NCBI GenBank assembly: GCA_021821235.1
Contig: JAKACS010000049.1
Span: 1 to 11,056 of the forward strand
Direction of reading: 5' to 3'
Length of the DNA stretch: 11,056 bases
Origin: Bacillota bacterium
GTDB lineage: Bacteria; Bacillota; Bacilli; Bacillales_B; DSM-18226
Shown: piece by piece, positions 1 through 6,912 of the stretch
How positions within the stretch are numbered: position 1 is the stretch's first letter
Layout: each line of letters opens with the position of its first letter
Program-made: the position numbers and the translations under genes
Notes under the pieces: generated by a model
Databases searched by the model: none
Told to the model about the DNA's origin: nothing
What the model saw: the letters and a program-made list of their open reading frames with translations, nothing else

Positions 1-654
1 CGAATTTCGGAAACCATGGTTGACAATCTTGTTTTGCTTCACAGCATTGATTTTGAAAAAACAAAGCTCATAGAAATGACGAGACCAGCGGGTTTTTTAG
101 AAAGGCAAGTGCATGGCTGGATCCACCGTTACGAACGTGTAGAGCTTGAGGAAATTAAGGGAATTGACCATCTGAAAAAATGGATGGTTACTCATATACC
201 GGTCTCACAGGCACCAGCAATCATACATTACGATTTCAAACTCAATAACGCAATGTTTGACAAAGATTTTCGAAAGTTGATCGGGTTATTTGATTGGGAA
301 ATGACAACAATTGGAGATCCACTGGCCGACCTTGGGGTTGCGATGAGCTATTGGACTGAACCGAATGATTCCGATTTAATAAAAAAAGGGATGGGTGAAG
401 TACCAATCACGGCGATCCCGGGATTTATGACGAGAGCGGAATTTATGGAGAGTTATGCGAAAAAAAGTGGCCGAGATCTTTCCGCAATGAATTTTTATTT
501 AACGTTTGCCTATTTTAAACTGGCCGTAATTTGCCAGCAAATTTTCTATCGCTGGAAAAATGGTCAAACAAAGGATGAACGGTTTGCCCATCTTGATGCG
601 TTTGTCCGCAATTTAATTCAATACGCACTTGAACTAACAGAAAGAAAGACCTGA
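1..654 (+). CDS. APH-like phosphotransferase (ACAD10/LvaA-type kinase fold), 5'-truncated
   Basis: This is the C-terminal part of an aminoglycoside-phosphotransferase (APH) family small-molecule kinase. The reading frame is open from base 1, and the ATG at 16 has no ribosome binding site before it, so the true start lies left of the window. The catalytic (Brenner) loop HYDFKLNN is encoded at 226-249, with the catalytic Asp at 232-234. The metal-binding segment GLFDWEMTTIGDPLADLG starts near 283, with its Asp at 292-294. About 218 residues are visible, and full-length relatives usually have about 340. In bacteria this branch usually sits beside acyl-CoA dehydrogenases and ligases rather than resistance genes. 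LvaA, a kinase acting on 4-hydroxyvaleryl-CoA, is a characterised member. The stop lies 11 bp before the next start, so co-transcription is likely. The family is secure. A hydroxyacyl-CoA substrate is inferred from context, and an antibiotic substrate is unlikely. Confidence 0.85.
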   Translation, partial: RISETMVDNLVLLHSIDFEKTKLIEMTRPAGFLERQVHGWIHRYERVELEEIKGIDHLKKWMVTHIPVSQAPAIIHYDFKLNNAMFDKDFRKLIGLFDWEMTTIGDPLADLGVAMSYWTEPNDSDLIKKGMGEVPITAIPGFMTRAEFMESYAKKSGRDLSAMNFYLTFAYFKLAVICQQIFYRWKNGQTKDERFAHLDAFVRNLIQYALELTERKT

Positions 655-665
655 GGTGCAAACAG

Positions 666-1424
666 ATGAGGAAAATACATCTTCTTTTAAAAAAAGAAGA
701 ATTGAATCAGCAAAAAGTAAAAGACAATAAAATCGTTGTTGTCTTCGATGTGTTGCTTGCTACCTCGACCATTACTTCTGCTCTGGAATTCGGAGCAAAG
801 GAAGTGGTTCCTGTCTTAAACGGCAAGGAAGCCCAAATAGAAGTCAACGGCCGCAAAGAGGGAAGTTATGTTTTAGTTGGCGAATATGAAGGCAAAACAT
901 TAGACGGTTTTTTATCGCCGAATCCGCTTGATTTGCAGGAAAAAATTTTTGGTAAAACGGTTATTCTTTCGACAACCAACGGAACAGTTGCACTAAAGGG
1001 GGCGTCAACAGCCAAAGCTGTTTATGCTTCATCACTCGTAAACAACCAGGCAGTTGCCAATCATGTAGTAAGCCATCTTGAGGGAGAAACATTGTTACTT
1101 GTCTGTTCCGGATCATCAGGGGAGTTTAATGTCGAGGATTTTTACGGTGCCGGTCACTTTATTGCATGCCTGCTGGCAAGCGATGTGTTCCAATGGGAGT
1201 TAACGGATCCTGCCCTTGGCGCCTATCAATTTTACAAAGGTAACAGTCAGAATGGTGCAAGGCTTTTAAGAGAATCGCGAGTGGGCAAGATGCTAGTGGG
1301 GTACGGATACGAAAAGGAGCTTGACTTTGTCTCGCAAGAAAATCTATTTTCTGTTGTTCCTATTTTAAAAGGGAAAACCATAATAAATGCGGAAATAGAA
1401 GAATGCGAGCCTGTTCGCAAGTAA
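666..1424 (+). CDS. ComB-family (2-phosphosulfolactate phosphatase-like) protein
   Basis: This 252-residue soluble protein belongs to the ComB family, Mg-dependent phosphatases that convert 2-phosphosulfolactate to sulfolactate in coenzyme M or spore sulfolactate synthesis. Family hallmarks are visible: an N-terminal strand followed by FDVLLATST (residues about 28-36), GEYEGKTLDGF and SPNPLDL in the middle, STTNGT (about 102-107), SSLVNN, and VCSGSSGEFNVEDFYGAG (about 146-163). As I recall the family, the first motif normally reads D-V-L-R-A-[TS], and here the Arg is Leu. The start is supported by GAGGTG at 653-658, seven bases before the ATG, overlapping the stop of the kinase gene. No sulfolactate synthase (ComA) or sulfolactate dehydrogenase is visible. 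The true substrate may therefore differ, and a phosphorylated intermediate of the neighbouring pathway is possible. The family call is firm, the function is uncertain. Confidence 0.8.
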   Translation: MRKIHLLLKKEELNQQKVKDNKIVVVFDVLLATSTITSALEFGAKEVVPVLNGKEAQIEVNGRKEGSYVLVGEYEGKTLDGFLSPNPLDLQEKIFGKTVILSTTNGTVALKGASTAKAVYASSLVNNQAVANHVVSHLEGETLLLVCSGSSGEFNVEDFYGAGHFIACLLASDVFQWELTDPALGAYQFYKGNSQNGARLLRESRVGKMLVGYGYEKELDFVSQENLFSVVPILKGKTIINAEIEECEPVRK

Positions 1425-1467
1425 CGGGTTCGCAATTGATTCGTTCGAAAATAAGTTAAAAAGTTTT

Positions 1468-1481
1468 TGACAGCGTTTACA
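1468..1481 (+). promoter_or_regulatory. Putative cre site (CcpA catabolite-responsive element)
   Basis: TGACAGCGTTTACA matches every fixed position of the classical Bacillus cre consensus TGWNANCGNTNWCA. It lies in the 75-bp gap between the ComB-like gene and the hydrolase gene, 4 bp before the hydrolase ribosome binding site. A cre inside a transcribed region can block elongating polymerase when CcpA-HPr(Ser-P) binds. This would place the hydrolase, ligase and importer under glucose repression. No convincing promoter is visible just upstream. The site is inferred from the consensus only. Confidence 0.6.
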
Positions 1482-1485
1482 TACG

Positions 1486-1492
1486 AAAGGAG
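1486..1492 (+). promoter_or_regulatory. Ribosome binding site fixing the hydrolase start
   Basis: AAAGGAG sits 7 bases before the ATG at 1500. This favours that ATG over an in-frame TTG at 1467, which would add 11 residues, has no such site, and overlaps the cre sequence. Confidence 0.8.
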
Positions 1493-1499
1493 TGAAAAC

Positions 1500-2444
1500 A
1501 TGGCTTTAAATCCACAAGTACAAACCTTATTGGAAAAACTGAACGCTAGGGGAGCACCCCCAATGTCTGAACAAACCGTCAGCGAAGCGAGAGCGGCCTT
1601 TGCGAAAATGTGCCGGATGTTATCCAAGCCAGAACCGATCGCCAAAGTGGAGGAATGGAAAATTCCCGGTTTTCAAAACGATATAACGGTTCGCATCTAT
1701 ACACCGAGTCAACTAAAACCACTTCCTGTCCTTGTTTATTTTCATGGTGGAGGCTGGGTGATCGGTGACCTTGACACCCATGATCCTCTTTGCCGTGCCA
1801 TTGCGAATCAAGCGGAATGCATGGTTGTTTCAGTCGATTACAGCCTTGCCCCGGAAAGTAAGTTTCCTGTCGCCGTCGAGGATGCCTATCTGGCCCTTCA
1901 GTGGGCTGCTGCACAAGCAGTTGGACTTGGTGGCGACCCGACACGTCTTGCAGTAGCCGGTGACAGTGCGGGCGGGAATTTGGCAGCCGTCATCTGCTAT
2001 TTAACGCAAATACGAAAAGGTGCCGCGATTTCGTATCAAATGCTCTTTTATCCTTCTACCGGTTTTCACTATTCGCCTTCCTATGACGAATATGGTGAAG
2101 GCTATCATTTAACAAAAGCAACGATGAAATGGTTTAGGCAACAATACCTCACAGAGCATGCCGATACGAAAAATCCAATGGCAGCACCACTATTAATCCC
2201 TAAAGAAGCTACACCGTTGCTGCCGCCTGCCTATATTTTAACCGCGGAATACGACCCATTAAGGGATGGCGGGTTCGAATATGCCGAAAAACTTAAAAAA
2301 GCGGGTGTCGAAACGCGGTATATCTGTTACCCGGGCATGATCCACGGATTTTTAAATATGACAGAAGCCCTTGACGATGGAAAAAAGGCGATTACCGGTG
2401 CGGCCGAAGCACTGAAAGACCACTTTGCCGCAAGCTGTCGCTAA
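1500..2444 (+). CDS. Alpha/beta hydrolase, HSL (GDSAG) esterase/lipase family
   Basis: This 314-residue cytoplasmic carboxylesterase-like enzyme belongs to the hormone-sensitive-lipase (bacterial family IV) group. The oxyanion-hole motif HGGGW is at residues 82-86. The nucleophile elbow GDSAGGN puts the catalytic Ser at 156. The likely acid is Asp252 in EYDPLRD and the base is His282 in MIHGF, so the triad is complete. An N-terminal cap region of about 60 residues precedes the core, and no signal peptide is seen. Members hydrolyse short- to medium-chain acyl esters, and some act on lactones. Placed directly before an acyl-CoA ligase, it plausibly releases the acid that the ligase activates, but this is inference. 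The start is ATG 1500, chosen over the upstream TTG because AAAGGAG lies at the right distance. A putative cre lies just upstream. Confidence 0.93.
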   Translation: MALNPQVQTLLEKLNARGAPPMSEQTVSEARAAFAKMCRMLSKPEPIAKVEEWKIPGFQNDITVRIYTPSQLKPLPVLVYFHGGGWVIGDLDTHDPLCRAIANQAECMVVSVDYSLAPESKFPVAVEDAYLALQWAAAQAVGLGGDPTRLAVAGDSAGGNLAAVICYLTQIRKGAAISYQMLFYPSTGFHYSPSYDEYGEGYHLTKATMKWFRQQYLTEHADTKNPMAAPLLIPKEATPLLPPAYILTAEYDPLRDGGFEYAEKLKKAGVETRYICYPGMIHGFLNMTEALDDGKKAITGAAEALKDHFAASCR

Positions 2445-2497
2445 AGTAGCACTGATTGCTTGAGTAAGGCAAATTTAAAAAAAGGAGCGAAGATCAT

Positions 2498-4174
2498 ATG
2501 CAAACTCTTCATTTTCCTTATTGGCCCAATATCTCAAAGTCTTTAAAGGTTCCGGAAACCTCTCTGTATGACAACTTAAAAGTAAGTGCGGCGCGCTATC
2601 CTAATCATACGGCCATTATTTATTACGGGAATAAAATTTCTTATAAACAACTCGATGAAGAGGTAATTGAACTTGCTGGCTTTATGCAGCAGAAGCTTGC
2701 TGTTGCAGCGGGGGAAAAAGTGCTGCTGTTTATGCAAAATTCACCGCAATTTGTGATCGGCTATTATGGAATTTTGCGGTCGGATGCTGCGGTTGTTCCG
2801 ATCAATCCGATGCTGACAGCGAATGAACTGGAATTTTATGTACGTGATTGTGAAATTAAAACAGCACTTATCAGTCAGGAATTGTATGATCAGGTTGCTC
2901 CATTGCTTGGCAAAACGACGCTAAGTAACCTAATCATCGCCGCCTATTCTGATTATACTGGAGACGATTTTTCTGACGTTGTTCCGAAAGAAGCTCTGGC
3001 GCCACGACGTGTTCATAGCGAAGAAAATCATTATCTTTGGAGCGAAGCCGTTCGAGCAGACTACATCCCGGGCGAGCACACGGCAAAAGCAGATGATCTG
3101 GCAGTGTTGCCGTACACTTCCGGAACGACCGGCCTGCCAAAGGGCTGCATGCATACGAATCGCACCGTACAGGCAAACACGGTTGGTGCCTATTATTGGT
3201 CGCAGACTACAACAAATTCCGTCCACTTGACAACTTTGCCGCTTTTTCATGTAACCGGCATGGTTCACAGCATGCATATGCCAATTTACAGCGGTAGCAC
3301 AATGGTGATGATGACGAGGTGGAATCGTGAAGCAGCTATTGAATTAATAAAAAATGAAGGCTGTACCCATTGGGTTGCGATTGCCACGATGATTGTTGAT
3401 TTTCTGGCGAATCCAAAATTAAAAGCAGAAGATTTAGTAACACTAACTTCGATTTCCGGCGGCGGTGCCTCATTGCCGGAAGCTGTTGGTGAAAAGTTAT
3501 TCAAAATGACAGGATTGCGGTATGTTGAAGGATATGGCCTTTCGGAAACGATCGCCCAAACGCATTTCAATCCGGCTGATCGGCCTAAAATGCAATGCCT
3601 TGGAATCCCGTCATTTGATGTCGATGCACGGATTATTGACCCGGCAACCGGGAAGGAGCTTGGCGTTGGTGAAATTGGCGAAATTATCGTCAACGGACCA
3701 CAGGTGATGATCGGCTACTACAACCGTGATGATGAAAACCGCAGTGCGTTTATTGAACATGACGGCAAGAAATTTTTCAGAACGGGTGATATTGGCCGTT
3801 ATGATGAAGAAGGGTATTTCTTTATTGTTGATCGGGTAAAACGAATGATTAATGCTTCAGGTTTCAAAGTATGGCCGACCGAAGTAGAGTCCTATTTATA
3901 CAAGCATCCGGCGATTCAGCAAGCCTGTGTTGTTGGTGTGCCGGATCCCAGACGCGGCGAAACGGTTAAAGCATTTGTGATTTTAAATGAAGAAGCGGAA
4001 GGGAAAGTGACAGAACAAGAAATTATTAACTGGGCGAAAGAGCATATGGCGGCCTATAAATATCCGCGCTATGTCGAGTTTAAGAAGGAATTTCCTGTTA
4101 CGAGCAGTGGAAAGATTCTCTGGCGCAAGCTTCAGGAGGAAGAATGGGAAAAGGCGGAAACAAAAGTTGAATAA
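2498..4174 (+). CDS. AMP-forming acyl-CoA ligase (fatty-acid/carboxylate-CoA ligase)
   Basis: This 558-residue member of the ANL superfamily activates a carboxylic acid through an acyl-adenylate and transfers the acyl group to CoA. The P-loop-like motif YTSGTTGLPKG is at residues 206-216, LPLFHVTGM follows, SGGGASLPE lies near 320, and the adenine-binding YVEGYGLSE at 342-350. RTGDIGRYDEEGYFFIVDR begins at 428, followed by the hinge and the C-terminal lid. The catalytic Lys is K539 in SSGKILWRKL. All core motifs are intact and length is normal. AAAGGAG at 2481-2487 supports the ATG. Chain-length preference cannot be read from sequence. Annotation as long-chain-fatty-acid-CoA ligase is customary, but the neighbourhood (importer, esterase, APH-like kinase) suits a water-soluble or hydroxylated acid at least as well. 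Confidence 0.93.
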   Translation: MQTLHFPYWPNISKSLKVPETSLYDNLKVSAARYPNHTAIIYYGNKISYKQLDEEVIELAGFMQQKLAVAAGEKVLLFMQNSPQFVIGYYGILRSDAAVVPINPMLTANELEFYVRDCEIKTALISQELYDQVAPLLGKTTLSNLIIAAYSDYTGDDFSDVVPKEALAPRRVHSEENHYLWSEAVRADYIPGEHTAKADDLAVLPYTSGTTGLPKGCMHTNRTVQANTVGAYYWSQTTTNSVHLTTLPLFHVTGMVHSMHMPIYSGSTMVMMTRWNREAAIELIKNEGCTHWVAIATMIVDFLANPKLKAEDLVTLTSISGGGASLPEAVGEKLFKMTGLRYVEGYGLSETIAQTHFNPADRPKMQCLGIPSFDVDARIIDPATGKELGVGEIGEIIVNGPQVMIGYYNRDDENRSAFIEHDGKKFFRTGDIGRYDEEGYFFIVDRVKRMINASGFKVWPTEVESYLYKHPAIQQACVVGVPDPRRGETVKAFVILNEEAEGKVTEQEIINWAKEHMAAYKYPRYVEFKKEFPVTSSGKILWRKLQEEEWEKAETKVE

Positions 4175-4186
4175 CAGGTGAATGAC

Positions 4187-4224
4187 CGTTTCCGCAAAAA
4201 ACTCTATTCCTTTTTGCGGAAACG
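4187..4224 (+). other. Perfect 14-bp inverted repeat (intercistronic stem-loop)
   Basis: CGTTTCCGCAAAAA at 4187-4200 is perfectly complementary to TTTTTGCGGAAACG at 4211-4224 around a 10-nt loop. It fills the 74-bp gap between the ligase gene and livH, ending 11 bp before the livH ribosome binding site AAGGAGG (4236-4242). No T-run follows the right arm, so it is not a classical intrinsic terminator. It more likely acts as an attenuator, an RNA-processing or stabilising hairpin, or a protein-binding operator, making importer expression differ from that of the enzymes. Confidence 0.75.
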
Positions 4225-4248
4225 AGTTTGATGACAAGGAGGTAAACA

Positions 4249-5112
4249 ATGGAAATTCTTATCCAACAGCTATTCAACGGCTTGACCATTGGAAGTGTGT
4301 ACAGTTTGGTTGCTTTAGGATTAACACTTGTCTATGGCATCCTCCATATTCCAAACTTTGCTCATGGTGCCCTTTATATGATGGGTGGGTATATTACGTT
4401 AACCATGATCACAAAAGCTGGAATGGAGTATTGGCTGGCAATGTTTGTCTCCATTCTTGCTGTTGGCCTGATTGGCGTCTTAATGGAACGGCTTGTCTTT
4501 CACCCATTGCGGGAAGCACCGCCAATTCATGATAAAATTGCAGCGATTGGGATCTTGTTGTTTCTTGAGGCTTTTGCGCAATTTGTCTGGGGGGCAGATT
4601 ATCAATCAATGCCTACACCCTATGGTAATGTGGTGAAACTATTTGGTTTGACTTTTACAATGCAACGATTATTAATTGTCATTTCCGCGATTGTCGTGAT
4701 GATTTTGCTTTATCTTTTCCTAAAAAAGACCTTTATTGGCGCAACGATCATTGCGATGTCGCAAAATCGTGAAGGTGCCAATTTGGTTGGCATCAATACC
4801 GATAAAGTGGCGATGCTGACGTTTATGATCTCTGGGGGACTCGCAGCGATTGCTTCTTCGCTGGCAGCACCGATAAATCTTGTTTTTCCGGGAATGGGTC
4901 AGCTTGTGATATTAAAGGCATTTGTCATCATCATACTTGGCGGAATGGGGAGCATACCTGGTGCAATCATTGGCGGCTATATATTAGGCTTTAGTGAAAG
5001 CTTGGGTGCTACGTATATTTCGAATGATTACAAAGACATTATCGCTTTCGTTCTCCTTGTCATAATCTTGTCAGTTAAGCCGACGGGCCTGTTTTCTAAA
5101 GGGGGACAATAA
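4249..5112 (+). CDS. livH: Liv/HAAT-type ABC importer permease, LivH-like
   Basis: This 287-residue integral membrane protein is the first of two permeases in a hydrophobic-amino-acid-type (HAAT) importer. About eight hydrophobic segments are visible, at roughly residues 8-30, 35-55, 60-82, 93-115, 138-160, 187-210, 220-245 and 262-283. The N-terminal pattern GLTIGSVYSLVALGLTLVYGI is typical of LivH. The cytoplasmic coupling segment around AMSQNREGANLVGI (169-182) contacts the ATPase subunits, and ILGGMGSIPGAIIGG is conserved near the C-terminus. A strong AAGGAGG lies 6 bases before the ATG. It is preceded by a perfect stem-loop and followed by livM after 2 bp. Members of this class carry branched-chain amino acids, but also amides, urea, aromatic acids and other carboxylates, so the symbol denotes the family and not proven leucine transport. 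Confidence 0.92.
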   Translation: MEILIQQLFNGLTIGSVYSLVALGLTLVYGILHIPNFAHGALYMMGGYITLTMITKAGMEYWLAMFVSILAVGLIGVLMERLVFHPLREAPPIHDKIAAIGILLFLEAFAQFVWGADYQSMPTPYGNVVKLFGLTFTMQRLLIVISAIVVMILLYLFLKKTFIGATIIAMSQNREGANLVGINTDKVAMLTFMISGGLAAIASSLAAPINLVFPGMGQLVILKAFVIIILGGMGSIPGAIIGGYILGFSESLGATYISNDYKDIIAFVLLVIILSVKPTGLFSKGGQ

Positions 5113-5114
5113 TA

Positions 5115-6146
5115 ATGGCAAAATTGTTTAAGCAAAGAAATATTATCACACTGTTTATCTTGTTAGCCGTTGCTTTTCCGTTTTTTGGTCAAAACGAATA
5201 CTTGATCCATGTGATGACCCTTTCGTTTATTTGGATGATCGGTGTTTATGGCTTAAATCTCTTAGCTGGATATACCGGGTATTTATCATTGGCCCATGCA
5301 AGTTTTTTCGCCGTTGGCGCCTATGCTTTAGGGATTTTAACGGTTAAAGCACAATTGAATTTTTGGCTCGCATTCCTGTTATCTCTAGTCATTACAAGTT
5401 TTCTCGGTTTTCTTATCGGTTTGATTGCTTTACGAACAAAAGAACATTTCTTCGCCATCTACACGTTATGTGTCGGCTACATTATTTATCTTGTGATTGA
5501 CAAATGGGACAGTTTAACAGAAGGTGTCCGCGGCTTGATCGGAATTCCAGCACCGGAGGCTATTGGTCCAATTACATTTGATACTCCAATTTCTCAATAC
5601 TACCTCATCTTGTTTTTCTTGCTGCTCGTTGTATTTGTTATGTACCGCATTATTCATTCACTTACAGGACGTACCTACATCGCGATTCGCAATAGTGAAG
5701 ATTTAGCACTGACAATTGGTATTTCAACAATGAAAAATAAATTAACCGTTTTTGTGTTATCAACCTTTTTTGCCGGATTATCCGGTGCGCTTTACGCTGG
5801 ATTTATCCGCTTTATTGGTCCGGATATCGGATATATAACGATTACGTTTGATTTATTAACCTATTTACTAGTCGGCGGCATCGGCACTCTGACCGGACCG
5901 ATTGTCGGCACCTTATTAACCGTCTGGATTTCTCAGCAGCTTCAATTTTTGCAGGACTATCGCATGATGATCTTTGGCCCTGTTTTAACATTGCTCGTTA
6001 TATTTTATCCAAAAGGAATTGTTGGTGCGTTATCAAGCTGGAAAGCAAAGCGATATGAGAAAAAACAACATTTGTTCAAATTGGCAAAAACAAATGCGCT
6101 TACTGAGCGATTTCCAACTGCTGAAAAGCAAATCGAGGAGGGGTAG
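5115..6146 (+). CDS. livM: Liv/HAAT-type ABC importer permease, LivM-like
   Basis: This 343-residue membrane protein is the second permease and should pair with the LivH-like protein. It has roughly nine or ten hydrophobic stretches. LivM hallmarks include GVYGLNLLAGYTGYLSLAHASFFAVGAYA near residues 42-70 and the coupling loop RTYIAIRNSEDLALTIGIS (about 186-204). LLVGGIGTLTGPIVGTLL follows near 250-270, and the basic C-terminal tail is cytoplasmic. The gene starts 2 bp after the livH stop, with AAAGGGGG (5098-5105) inside the end of livH as ribosome binding site, so translation is probably coupled. Length and motifs are normal for the family. The substrate is unknown, as for the rest of the importer. 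Confidence 0.92.
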   Translation: MAKLFKQRNIITLFILLAVAFPFFGQNEYLIHVMTLSFIWMIGVYGLNLLAGYTGYLSLAHASFFAVGAYALGILTVKAQLNFWLAFLLSLVITSFLGFLIGLIALRTKEHFFAIYTLCVGYIIYLVIDKWDSLTEGVRGLIGIPAPEAIGPITFDTPISQYYLILFFLLLVVFVMYRIIHSLTGRTYIAIRNSEDLALTIGISTMKNKLTVFVLSTFFAGLSGALYAGFIRFIGPDIGYITITFDLLTYLLVGGIGTLTGPIVGTLLTVWISQQLQFLQDYRMMIFGPVLTLLVIFYPKGIVGALSSWKAKRYEKKQHLFKLAKTNALTERFPTAEKQIEEG

Positions 6147-6147
6147 G

Positions 6148-6912
6148 ATGATTCTGCAAACGAAACAACTGACAAAACGTTTTGGCGGTTTGACCGCGGT
6201 GAATCACGTTGATTTTTCAATCGAAAAAGGAAAAATCAATGCCATTATTGGCCCAAATGGTGCTGGAAAATCAACCTTTTTCAATTTGATCAGCGGCTTT
6301 CATCAACCTACCTCCGGAGAAGTTCTTTTTAAAGGGGTCGATATTGCGAAAATGCCGGCAAATAAAATCGCTGAGCTCGGAATTGCACGAACGTTTCAGA
6401 CAACGAATCTATTCGAACAATCAACCGTACTTGATAATGTCATGATCGGACACCGACTGCGAACGAAATCAAATTTGCTCGATGCCATTTTTCGAACGGC
6501 AAGACACAAACGAGAAGAAAAGCAATGCCGTGAGAAGGCATTTGAAATGATTGAATTTGTCGATTTGCAAAAGGTCGCTGACAAAGAAGTCGCGAGTCTA
6601 ACCCAGGAGGAGAAAAAACGAACGGCATTTGCGCTCGCGCTTGCGACCGATCCGGAAATTGTTTTCCTCGATGAACCGGCAGCAGGGGTCAATCCCGATG
6701 AAACGGAAGGCCTTGCAGCATTGATGCAGAAAATGGTGAAAAAAGGAATTACCGTTTGCTTGATTGAGCATAAAATGCAGATGATTATGAAGCTGGCTGA
6801 TAAAATCATGGTCTTAAATTATGGAGAAAAAATTGCAGAAGGAACGCCGGAAGAAATCCGCAACAATCCAGCAGTGATTAAAGCTTACTTAGGAGGGAGC
6901 GCGATTGCTTAA
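6148..6912 (+). CDS. livG: Liv/HAAT-type ABC importer ATPase, LivG-like, with degenerate signature motif
   Basis: This 254-residue ATPase subunit starts at ATG 6148, one base after the livM stop. GAGGAGGGG at 6136-6143 excludes the longer upstream frame from 6019. Walker A is GPNGAGKST at residues 35-43, the Q-loop is in ARTFQTTNLF, and Walker B is VFLDEP with D175 and catalytic E176. The switch His is H208 in LIEHKM, and PAAGVNPDE follows Walker B. The long insert after the Q-loop and EEIRNNPAVIKAYLGG at the end are LivG features. The signature position, normally LSGGQ or L-x-Y-G-Q, reads LTQEE (151-155), with neither Gly nor the usual Gln. This weakens one of the two composite ATP sites, which use the signature of the opposite subunit. 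All other motifs are intact, so the gene is probably functional and not decaying. Confidence 0.92.
   Translation: MILQTKQLTKRFGGLTAVNHVDFSIEKGKINAIIGPNGAGKSTFFNLISGFHQPTSGEVLFKGVDIAKMPANKIAELGIARTFQTTNLFEQSTVLDNVMIGHRLRTKSNLLDAIFRTARHKREEKQCREKAFEMIEFVDLQKVADKEVASLTQEEKKRTAFALALATDPEIVFLDEPAAGVNPDETEGLAALMQKMVKKGITVCLIEHKMQMIMKLADKIMVLNYGEKIAEGTPEEIRNNPAVIKAYLGGSAIA
6891..6897 (+). promoter_or_regulatory. Ribosome binding site fixing the TTG start of livF
   Basis: AGGAGGG within the end of livG lies 7 bases before the TTG at 6905. There is no ATG or GTG in frame nearby, and the next residues match the LivF N-terminus, so the TTG is the start. Confidence 0.8.

Noticed and set aside
1413..1435. 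Direct repeat GTTCGCAA (1413-1420 and 1428-1435) at the end of the ComB-like gene
   Set aside because: It is only 8 bp, one copy is inside coding sequence, and no third copy or partner supports a binding-site array.
1467..1499. TTG start giving the hydrolase 11 extra residues, or TTGACA as a -35 box
   Set aside because: The ATG at 1500 has AAAGGAG at ideal spacing. TTGACA has no -10 partner before the ribosome binding site, and the bases are better explained as part of a cre match.
1247..1944. Antisense frames opposite the ComB-like and hydrolase genes
   Set aside because: They are shadows of well-supported genes, with no ribosome binding site or recognisable motif.
4179..4185. TGAATGA, a half-site of the B. 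subtilis FadR operator
   Set aside because: The matching TCATTCA half at the proper distance is absent; a lone 7-mer is expected by chance.
4182..4532. Small rightward frame beginning in the stem-loop and overlapping livH
   Set aside because: It runs out of frame through livH, its ATG lies in the hairpin, and its protein lacks recognisable features.
6019..6147. Longer livG reading frame starting inside livM
   Set aside because: The extension overlaps livM coding sequence, has no family resemblance, and a strong GAGGAGGGG precedes the ATG at 6148.
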